From positions 1-50,539 of the forward strand of contig CAJMMD010000017.1 in NCBI GenBank assembly GCA_905214465.1: a stretch of 50,539 nt of DNA, given 5' to 3'. The stretch's first letter is position 1. Each line of letters begins with the position of its first letter. The position numbers and the translations under genes were made by a program. The stretch is from an uncultured bacterium (lineage in GTDB: Bacteria > Actinomycetota > Coriobacteriia > Coriobacteriales > Coriobacteriaceae). The notes under the pieces were generated by a model, which saw only the letters and a program-made list of their open reading frames with translations, searched no databases and had not been told where the DNA came from. This document shows positions 33,332-40,132 of the stretch, in pieces.

Positions 33332-33450
33332 AAGTGAGTAGACTTTTTGCGATATCGCGAGCACATGGCTTTTGCGCAAGGGCTCTACCTGCGGTTTTAG
33401 TTTTCGCTATGCGGGTTGTGCTTGGCTATTGCTAAATAGTCTACTCACTT
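33332..33450 (+). repeat. 119-bp inverted-repeat element, copy 3 (diverged)
   Basis: Exactly 119 bases with the same 13-base ends (AAGTGAGTAGACT / AGTCTACTCACTT) and the same central TACCTGCGG at the same position. The rest is much changed, but the inner helix survives: positions 33-87 and 34-86, G-C in copies 1 and 2, are C-G and A-U here, and 30-90 becomes G-C. It fills most of the 311-base gap between the trmB stop and the helicase start. No ORF is seen there. Confidence 0.8.
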
Positions 33451-33517
33451 AGGTTTGAGGACCGTTCGCTGGCGCTTATTTGCGCTTGTTTGCCGATGCC
33501 GCGACCATCAGAAGCCC

Positions 33518-34357
33518 CTAGGACTCCTGCGGTAAGCGCTTCTTGCCCTTGCGGGCGCGGTTTCTAAAGTTCTCGACGGCTTCTTCCATGCCCAGAGGCA
33601 CATAGGTGAGCTCATCGAGGTTATCGGGCAGGTAGCAGGCAAGACTTTGCTCCTGCATGTGACCCGCCGTGAGCACATCGTCACTGGGATGTGCGCCGGG
33701 TGTGGCGCAAATGCCATAGACGACGGCACCCATCTCGCGCGTGCGGCGCTCGTATTCGGTCTCGGGGTGCTCGGGATGGTCGCGGCGGACGTCGTCGCTT
33801 ACCCAAAGCGTGTCGTAGCCTGCCGCAGCAAACTGCCCCAAGGCGTAGTCGCGCAATGGCTTACTGTCGGTTCGCAGTGTGACGGTGGCACCGGCTGAAA
33901 AGAGCGGACGGTACAGCATTAGGTGGTCGACATGGACGAGTCGCTTTTTGGCGTACTTGGCCTTGGGCTGCGGCGTGGGAAAGTTGATGGTGATGGCATC
34001 GAGCTCGCCTGCGGCAAATAGCTGCGACAGCGATGCGGCACCTCGGGGCAGGACGAGTGCGTTGGACAGCCCCTGCTCGCAGATTTTCTGTGCGGCATAG
34101 GCGATGCAGATGGGCTCCTGGTCCATACCGATAAAGAGCGTGTCGGGCTCGTGGGCCGCGCGCTCTACAAGGTACGTTCCCTTGCCACAGCCAAGGTCCA
34201 GGTGAAGGTGTTCGAAAGGCTTGCTGCCTGCGGGCGCACAGGCCTTGCGCCAATCTCCGGCATAGGCCTCGGGGTTCGTCTCAATCGCATCGGCATAGCG
34301 CTCCAAGCGCTCCTCGAGCACAAAGTTCTTAGGGGTGCGAGCGTGGACGGCTCCCAT
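33518..34357 (-). CDS. trmB: tRNA (guanine-N7)-methyltransferase, divergent
   Basis: About 279 residues, longer than the usual 210-240. The SAM site is LDLGCGKGTYLVERA followed by FIGMDQEPICIAYAA. The substrate motif, normally DPWPKxRHxKRR, reads INFPTPQPKAKYAKKRLVH here: the Asp and Trp are lost but the Pro-Lys and the basic run stay. The family methylates G46 of tRNA. An N-terminal extension and a C-terminal basic tail (RNRARKGKKRLPQ) are extra. The start is the ATG at 34357; a clear ribosome binding site (AGGAGCC) precedes it. It is followed by the Trm9-like gene's 3' side on the same strand, 112 bases away. Confidence 0.82.
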   Translation of the reverse strand: MGAVHARTPKNFVLEERLERYADAIETNPEAYAGDWRKACAPAGSKPFEHLHLDLGCGKGTYLVERAAHEPDTLFIGMDQEPICIAYAAQKICEQGLSNALVLPRGAASLSQLFAAGELDAITINFPTPQPKAKYAKKRLVHVDHLMLYRPLFSAGATVTLRTDSKPLRDYALGQFAAAGYDTLWVSDDVRRDHPEHPETEYERRTREMGAVVYGICATPGAHPSDDVLTAGHMQEQSLACYLPDNLDELTYVPLGMEEAVENFRNRARKGKKRLPQES

Positions 34358-34469
34358 GAGGCTCCTTGGTCATAAGTATGGAACGCATGGCTGCGCGTTC
34401 CGGCGATGGGTTAGAAGGGGGCGATTTGCCCGAACGCTGCGGTGCGGCTCGGCGGCGAGTCGTCGGTGC

Positions 34470-35342
34470 CTACAGACGCTTGAGAATCACATAGCGGTTG
34501 AGCTCGCCGCTGCGACCGTCGGCGTGGAAACGCTCGAGCTCGCGTACGGGAACCTCGCCGCTCTTGTAGAACGTACGGACGCCGCGCACCAAGTCGGTGA
34601 TCTGCTGATCGTCAAAGTGATGGCAATAGCGGTAGGCGTGGCGGTCGTTTTGCCAGCCAATGAGGTGGTCGCCGGCTTCAAACTGCGCGGAATCGTAACC
34701 CTCAAACGGCGGGGTGAGCTCGGCGCGGGCTTCGGCTCGAACGGCCTTGCGCGCCATGCGCTCGTCATTCATAAACTCCCAAAAGCTGATGGCGATGATG
34801 CCGCCCGGGTGCGTCTGGCGCACCAGGGCGTCGAGCACGCGTACGCGGTACTCGCATGACGGCACGTGGTGCATAAAGCCAAAGCAGACCGAGATGTCGG
34901 CGAGCGGGGCGTCGAAAAGCACGTCGGGTGTCTCGGCGGGGTTGAGCTTCATGAGGGCGTCGAGCACGTCGAGTTCCTGGAAGTGCAGGTTGGGAATGCG
35001 CAGGGCGTGGCCGTGGGCGTCTATTGCCAGATCTTGGCACGAGTCGACACCATAGAACTCAAACGGGCAGCTGGCATCTGCCGAGGGGTTTGCGCCGTCG
35101 ACGCCCTTGGCGGCAAGTGCCCCGCCGGCGGCAAAGTTCTCGAATCGCATATTGCCGCAGGCAAGGTCGAAGACGCGGACGGGATGCTCGATCGTGGCCA
35201 CATCGAGCTGATCAAGCGCGATGTCCATGGTGCGCACCCAGCCGGGCCACGGGGCCTGGCGCGTATCGGAAAAGGAAGCGGAGTGCTCGCGATAGAACGT
35301 ATTGTTGAGCTGGATGAGCGATGATGCGAAATCGCGGTTCAC
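34470..35342 (-). CDS. Trm9/ALKBH8-like SAM methyltransferase
   Basis: About 290 residues from a GTG at 35342 (GGAGGGAG upstream). It matches the tRNA wobble-uridine methyltransferases Trm9 and the ALKBH8 C-terminal domain at several places in order: FSDTRQAPWPGW at 24-35 (family: FSxTRxxPWP), the SAM loop DLACGN near 59-64, FYGVDSCQDL, CFGFMHHVPSCEYRVRVL, HPGGIIAISFWE, then DHLIGW, RYCHHFDDQQI and a final NRYVILKRL. In eukaryotes these enzymes methylate cm5U34 to mcm5U34, after Elp3 has made cm5U. An Elp3 gene lies 2 kb away at 37320. Bacterial function is not established. A general small-molecule methyltransferase is the alternative. Confidence 0.75.
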   Translation of the reverse strand: MNRDFASSLIQLNNTFYREHSASFSDTRQAPWPGWVRTMDIALDQLDVATIEHPVRVFDLACGNMRFENFAAGGALAAKGVDGANPSADASCPFEFYGVDSCQDLAIDAHGHALRIPNLHFQELDVLDALMKLNPAETPDVLFDAPLADISVCFGFMHHVPSCEYRVRVLDALVRQTHPGGIIAISFWEFMNDERMARKAVRAEARAELTPPFEGYDSAQFEAGDHLIGWQNDRHAYRYCHHFDDQQITDLVRGVRTFYKSGEVPVRELERFHADGRSGELNRYVILKRL

Positions 35343-35609
35343 GGCGCGGAACTCCCTCCGTTGGCGGTGCGGAATAAACAGTACGACCATACTACCGTTA
35401 ACGCCGCAACGGGGACAACCGAGCTGCGGGTCATTGCTTTGTTTGGACACATTTCCGCAGCTCATATGCGCCCGCAACCTCCGGTTGTCAAAAATCTCAC
35501 TAGAATAGGTGGCATGCTTTTGGCGGTGGCGGATAGATTTTTAACTGTGCAAGGCACCTTAAGAACAAAAACGGTCCGGCGGCACGGCTGGCATCGCATA
35601 GGAGGAACC

Positions 35610-36326
35610 ATGAATGTAGAAACTGCTCAGCGGCTCGCCGACCTTCGCCGCAGCAAGGGCTTTAGCCAAGAAGGATTGGCGCGAAAGCTGGGACTGTCGC
35701 GCCAGGCGGTCAGTAAATGGGAGCGCGCGGAGAGCTCGCCTGATACCGAGAACCTGATCTCGCTTGCCAAGCTCTATGGTGTGAGTCTGGACGAGCTACT
35801 CAATCCGAGCGACGAGATCGAGGACGATATCGAGTTTGAGAACGAGGACCGTGCTCGCCAGCGCGAGGCCGAGGCGGCCGAGCGCGCCCGTACCCACGAG
35901 GCGGCAGCGCGCGCTACCGAGGCGGCAACACAGGCGAGTGATGCTGCGGCCAAGGCGGCGCAAGCTGCAAGTTGGAGCGCACAGGCGGCTAACGCCGCGA
36001 CGGCGCAAGCGACGAGCGCTGGCGCGGTCAATCCGACTCCAGTGAAAGGTCCGTTCCAGTCGTTTCCGTATTGGGCCGTGTGCTGGCTGCTGTTCTTTTT
36101 ACTGATGTTCCTGTTTGGTGGTGCCCCCTTTGCCGCACTGATCTTCTTTACGATCCCCATCTATCACTGGGTGGCGCGTGCGCTCGACGGCGATTGGGCG
36201 CGCGGGAATATTCAGGTTGGTCCGGCGCCGGTGGCATCCAGGGCTCAGGATGATTCCCCTGCGGTTGATACCGACGTGGCTACCGCGACCCCCGTTGATC
36301 CGAGCGCCAAAGAAGGTGATGAATAA
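35610..36326 (+). CDS. Membrane-anchored XRE-family regulator
   Basis: About 238 residues. Residues 1-62 are an XRE helix-turn-helix (AQRLADLRRSKGFSQEGLAR, QAVSKWERAESSPD). An acidic hinge and an Ala/Gln-rich coiled coil (about 75-145) lead to two close hydrophobic segments (about 150-195, SFPYWAVCWLLFFLLMFLFG and AALIFFTIPIYHWVA) and a disordered tail. The protein should bind DNA while held at the membrane. AGGAGG lies 4 bases before the ATG at 35610. Its stop overlaps the start of the DUF4097 gene (TAATG), so the two are translationally coupled and probably sense an envelope state together. Confidence 0.85.
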   Translation: MNVETAQRLADLRRSKGFSQEGLARKLGLSRQAVSKWERAESSPDTENLISLAKLYGVSLDELLNPSDEIEDDIEFENEDRARQREAEAAERARTHEAAARATEAATQASDAAAKAAQAASWSAQAANAATAQATSAGAVNPTPVKGPFQSFPYWAVCWLLFFLLMFLFGGAPFAALIFFTIPIYHWVARALDGDWARGNIQVGPAPVASRAQDDSPAVDTDVATATPVDPSAKEGDE

Positions 36327-37222
36327 TGAAACTCTCGCATGAATCGAAGGTGCGTCTGGGCGTTGGCATCGGAGCGTTTGTGCTTATTGTTGGGCTTGTC
36401 TTTGGCGCTTCGCGGACATGGATTCATTTTGATGGTCCGTGGGATCTCGGCACTATTGCATCCGGCTTGTCCGGTAGGGACGATGCGGTTGACGCCGATG
36501 TTTTGAACGATGGCGGTAAGTATTCCGCTCAGCCTCAGCAGCTTTCGAGCACGACTTTTGATGCCGATGAGTTCCGCTACCTCGATTTCGATATCAATGC
36601 GGCTTCGGTGGACGTCAAGGTTGTTGATGGCAACAAGGCTCGCGTTATCGAGCGGGGGCGCGTTGCCGAGGGTATGGATGCCTCCAAGGCCGCGACGCAA
36701 AACATCGCATCCGTCGAGGACTCGACGCTCAAGGTTTCCCAGTTTGGAAGTGACGACGGTAAGGCAATCGATCGCTCAGTTACGGTCGAGCTGCCGCGCC
36801 GTGTTGCCGAACATCTGAAGGGAGTCAACGCGCACGTGGGCTCGGGCGATCTGCAGATTGCCGGTGTCATCTGTGATGGTTTCGACCTTTTCCTGGGTGC
36901 GGGAGATGTAGAGTTTACGGGCAGCGTGACTGATGCGCTCAGCGCTGAGGTCGGTTCGGGCGATGTGACGTTCGAGCTTTACCAGGCCCCCGCGAAGTCG
37001 ATGGACGTGAGTGTGGGCTCGGGCGATGTGGAGATGACGGTTCCGAACTCGACGGGCTTTAAGGCGAGCCTCACCTTGGGCAGCGGCGACTTCGAGAGCG
37101 ATTTCCTTCCGCTTGACTACGACGGCGAGACCATTTTGAATCTTGAATTCGATAACGGCGATAAGTCTGCTACGTATCGTTTTGAGGTCGGTTCGGGCGA
37201 CATGTCGTTTGATCCGGAGTGA
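36326..37222 (+). CDS. DUF4097 (adhesin-like beta-solenoid) membrane protein
   Basis: About 298 residues. One N-terminal membrane helix (VRLGVGIGAFVLIVGLVFGA) is followed by an outside domain made of repeated turns of the form VGSGDLQ, LGAGDVEF, VGSGDVTF, VGSGDVEM, LGSGDFES and VGSGDMSF about 20 residues apart, the DUF4097 beta-solenoid. Members often pair with PspC-like or XRE regulators in envelope-stress modules. Here the ATG overlaps the stop of the XRE gene by one base. A terminator follows at 37269-37306. The function is unknown, with a likely role as sensor partner or surface scaffold. Confidence 0.85.
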   Translation: MKLSHESKVRLGVGIGAFVLIVGLVFGASRTWIHFDGPWDLGTIASGLSGRDDAVDADVLNDGGKYSAQPQQLSSTTFDADEFRYLDFDINAASVDVKVVDGNKARVIERGRVAEGMDASKAATQNIASVEDSTLKVSQFGSDDGKAIDRSVTVELPRRVAEHLKGVNAHVGSGDLQIAGVICDGFDLFLGAGDVEFTGSVTDALSAEVGSGDVTFELYQAPAKSMDVSVGSGDVEMTVPNSTGFKASLTLGSGDFESDFLPLDYDGETILNLEFDNGDKSATYRFEVGSGDMSFDPE

Positions 37223-37268
37223 CATGCGGTTTTCGGAGATCGGTGCATATAGGCATGCTCTTTGATGG

Positions 37269-37306
37269 AGGCGCCGGGGCCGTGACGGGCTCCGGCGCCT
37301 TTGCCT
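37269..37306 (+). terminator. Rho-independent terminator after the DUF4097 gene
   Basis: Stem AGGCGCCGG (37269-37277) with CCGGCGCCT (37292-37300), followed by TTGCCTTT. It ends 14 bases before the elp3 start, so elp3 has its own promoter. Confidence 0.75.
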
Positions 37307-37319
37307 TTACAATGGGGGC

Positions 37320-39227
37320 ATGGAACAGATTATTTTGAACATACTCGAGGCTCTGCGTCGCGGTGAGACCGTGGACGACAAGGCGCTCGTCAAGTTGATA
37401 CATGCCGAGGCGCGCCGCGAGGGTGCCGACAAACGCGATTTGGCCAAGCGCCGTCTGCTGCCGTTCTACCAGCGGGTGAAGCGTGAGGAGCCGGCTCGTT
37501 GGGCTGGGTGGAATGTCGATGCCGAGCTGGAACGTCGACTGCTGCAGGTGCTGCGTATGAAGCCGCGCCGAACGGCCTCGGGCGTGGCGACCATTACCGT
37601 CATTACCAAGCCGTGGCCCTGTTCGGGCGATTGCCTGTTTTGCCCCAACGACCTGCGCATGCCCAAGAGCTATCTGCACGCCGAGCCGGCATGCGCCCGT
37701 GCGGAGCAAAACTGCTTCGACCCGTATTTGCAGGTGAGCGCTCGTTTGACCGCGCTTTCGCAGATGGGGCATGCGACCGATAAGATCGAGCTCATTGTGC
37801 TCGGTGGTACCTGGAGCGACTATCCGCAGGGGTATCAGGCATGGTTTATGTCGGAGCTCTTCCGTGCGCTCAATGAAGACGCCGTGGCGGGCGTGGCGGC
37901 TAACCCCATGCTGGCACGTCCGGGCATCAGCTGTGCCGAGGCGGGGCGCCTGCTCGACGACGCTCCCGCCGATGCCCTGCCGCCGGTGGTGGCGGAGCGT
38001 CGCGAGCGCTATAGGGCTGCCGGTATTGCGACCGATGAGGCCGAGCTTGCCGCCGGCGTTGCCGGCGTGCAAGGGCGTGTGGATGCTGCCGAGGGTGGCT
38101 ATAACCGCGCGGTGCGTCGTCTGTACGGCCCCGGCACGCCTTGGGGCGCAGTCGCCGAGTGGCAGACGGCAACGATGGAGGAGCTTGAGCAACAGCAGCG
38201 CATCAACGAGACGGCGAAGCATCGCGTGGTGGGACTCGTTATCGAGACGCGCCCCGATGCCGTAACGCCGCAGGCGCTTACGCTTATCCGCCGCCTGGGC
38301 TGCACCAAGATTCAGATGGGTATCCAGAGCCTCGACCAGCACCTGCTCGATATCAACGAGCGCCGTATTACGGTGGCACAGATCGAGCGAGCGTTTTCGC
38401 TTGCGCGCCTGTTTGGCTTTAAGATTCACGCGCACTTTATGCTCAACTTGCTGGGCGCCACGCCCGAGGGTGACAAGCGCGACTACGAGCGCTTTATGAC
38501 CGAGGGCGCCTTTATGCCCGACGAGGTCAAGGTCTACCCGTGTGCGCTCATCGAGGGTTCGCGCCTGGTGGGCTGTTACGAGCGTGGCGAGTGGCGCCCC
38601 TATACCGAGGAAGAGCTGCTCGACGTACTGGCCGATGACATCGTGGTGACGCCGGCGTTCTGCCGCATCAGCCGCATGATTCGCGACTTTAGCTCCGACG
38701 ACATTATGGTGGGCAACAAGAAGCCCAACCTGCGTCAGCTCGTTGAGAACCGCCTGGCTGCTCGGGGTGACGGTGCGACGGTGCGTGAGATTCGCTATCG
38801 CGAGATCAGCACGGCGGGTGCCGACCTGAACGAGTTGGCCCTTGACGAAGAAGTGACGTACGAGACGCCGGTGACGCACGAGCGCTTTTTGCAGTGGGTG
38901 ACGCCGCAGGGCAAGATTGCGGGCTTTTTGCGGCTGTCGCTGCCCGATCGCGCATTTGTTGCCGCGCATGCGGACGAGTTGCCGACGACGCCGGACGAGG
39001 CGATGATTCGCGAGGTACACGTGTATGGCATGGCGGCGCGCGTGGGGGATCAAGGCCAGGCAGCCCAGCACCATGGATTGGGGCGTTTGCTCGTAGAGCG
39101 TGCGTGCGAGATTGCCCGGGATGCGGGTTATGCACGCATCAACGTGATCAGTGCGATCGGCACGCGTGAGTACTATCGCCATTTGGGTTTTTACGACCAT
39201 GGACTCTATCTGCAAAAGGAGCTCTAG
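37320..39227 (+). CDS. elp3: Elp3-like radical SAM / GNAT tRNA U34 enzyme
   Basis: About 635 residues. A basic N-terminal tRNA-binding region is followed by the radical SAM cluster Cys101/Cys105/Cys108 (CSGDCLFCPND), LGGTWSDYP, ETRPDAVT and KIQMGIQSLD, then a C-terminal GNAT domain with EVHVYGMAARVGDQG and QHHGLGRLLVERA (acetyl-CoA loop). Elp3 makes 5-carboxymethyl-uridine at the tRNA wobble base from acetyl-CoA. Only Elp3 of the six Elongator subunits occurs in bacteria and archaea. An insert near 190-250 (rich in Ala, Asp and Val) interrupts the radical SAM core. Upstream, TACAAT at 37308-37313 lies 6 bases before the ATG, consistent with a leaderless message; GGGGG is too close to act as a normal site. 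The next gene starts at the base after its stop. Confidence 0.92.
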   Translation: MEQIILNILEALRRGETVDDKALVKLIHAEARREGADKRDLAKRRLLPFYQRVKREEPARWAGWNVDAELERRLLQVLRMKPRRTASGVATITVITKPWPCSGDCLFCPNDLRMPKSYLHAEPACARAEQNCFDPYLQVSARLTALSQMGHATDKIELIVLGGTWSDYPQGYQAWFMSELFRALNEDAVAGVAANPMLARPGISCAEAGRLLDDAPADALPPVVAERRERYRAAGIATDEAELAAGVAGVQGRVDAAEGGYNRAVRRLYGPGTPWGAVAEWQTATMEELEQQQRINETAKHRVVGLVIETRPDAVTPQALTLIRRLGCTKIQMGIQSLDQHLLDINERRITVAQIERAFSLARLFGFKIHAHFMLNLLGATPEGDKRDYERFMTEGAFMPDEVKVYPCALIEGSRLVGCYERGEWRPYTEEELLDVLADDIVVTPAFCRISRMIRDFSSDDIMVGNKKPNLRQLVENRLAARGDGATVREIRYREISTAGADLNELALDEEVTYETPVTHERFLQWVTPQGKIAGFLRLSLPDRAFVAAHADELPTTPDEAMIREVHVYGMAARVGDQGQAAQHHGLGRLLVERACEIARDAGYARINVISAIGTREYYRHLGFYDHGLYLQKEL

Positions 39228-40106
39228 ATGAACAAGCCGAGTGTTTCTGCCGGCGTCGTTGCCGGCGTTGCTCTGGGAGCCGCGGCGCTTGGTGCGGCCG
39301 CCGTCGCTGTTCGCGCCGCCTGCCTGCAGGTCGCGAGGACCCGCAATGGGTTGGCGCGTGTGAAGCGCGTGCACGATGAGAGCGGTGAGGAAGTCCGCGT
39401 GTTGGTGCAAGGCAGCGTCTACCAAAGCGCGACCTACGTTGGCGAGCGTTGGGCAGAGCCCGTCTTTGCGTACTATCGTGCGTTTGACGATGTGTTTGAG
39501 GCCGAGGATGCCATGCGCGATGCTTATGGTCATGGCATCGACCGCATGCTTATGCTGGGCGGCGGAGGGTTTGCCTATCCCAAGTTCGCGCTGATGTCGC
39601 ACGAGAGTTTGCGCATGGACGTCATTGAGTACGACGCCGAGATTACACGTCTGGCGCGTCGTTGGTTCTACCTAGACGAGCTGGAGCACGCGGTGGGCGA
39701 TCGCCTGCGGGTGATTACCGCTGAGGCTCGCTCGTATCTGGGCGTGACGAGTGTGGGGCATCGTCGCTACGATGCGGTCGTGAGCGATTGCTTTGGCGGT
39801 GCCGAGCCCGTGCGCGAGCTGGCGACGATTGAGGCGCTGCGTTTGGTGCGGGGCAGCCTGAACCCCGGCGGTATCTATGCGGCCAATATCGTGAGTGCGA
39901 ACGAGGGGAGCGATGTGACGTTCCTGCGCGGTTGCGTTGCCACGGCGCTCGAGGTGTTTGCGCATGCCTGGGTGGTTCCCTGCGGCGACGCGGAATTTGG
40001 CGGCGAGGAGAACTACCTGCTCATCGCCAGCGACGGCGACTATGTCTTCGCCGAAGCCGTGCCTTTTAACGCCGACTTCCTCGGCACCGTCCTTCACGAC
40101 AAGTAA
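39228..40106 (+). CDS. Spermidine synthase-like SAM-dependent protein
   Basis: About 292 residues. An N-terminal Ala/Val-rich hydrophobic segment (VVAGVALGAAALGAAAVAV) may anchor it to the membrane. It then shows the polyamine-synthase-like fold: QSATYV near 66, MLMLGGGGFAYPKFAL (SAM loop), MDVIEYDAEITRLARRWF and YDAVVSDCFGGAEP. Many such proteins are annotated as fused spermidine synthases, and their substrate is unproven. The start directly abuts the elp3 stop, and AAGGAG lies inside the end of elp3, so the two are co-expressed. Confidence 0.8.
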   Translation: MNKPSVSAGVVAGVALGAAALGAAAVAVRAACLQVARTRNGLARVKRVHDESGEEVRVLVQGSVYQSATYVGERWAEPVFAYYRAFDDVFEAEDAMRDAYGHGIDRMLMLGGGGFAYPKFALMSHESLRMDVIEYDAEITRLARRWFYLDELEHAVGDRLRVITAEARSYLGVTSVGHRRYDAVVSDCFGGAEPVRELATIEALRLVRGSLNPGGIYAANIVSANEGSDVTFLRGCVATALEVFAHAWVVPCGDAEFGGEENYLLIASDGDYVFAEAVPFNADFLGTVLHDK

Positions 40107-40132
40107 GTCTCCCCGTACCAAAAAGACTGGTT

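Noticed and set aside
37170..39602. Minus-strand ORF of 810 codons opposite elp3
   Set aside because: The plus strand has all Elp3 motifs. The antisense frame has no start signal and runs through two genes and an intergenic terminator.
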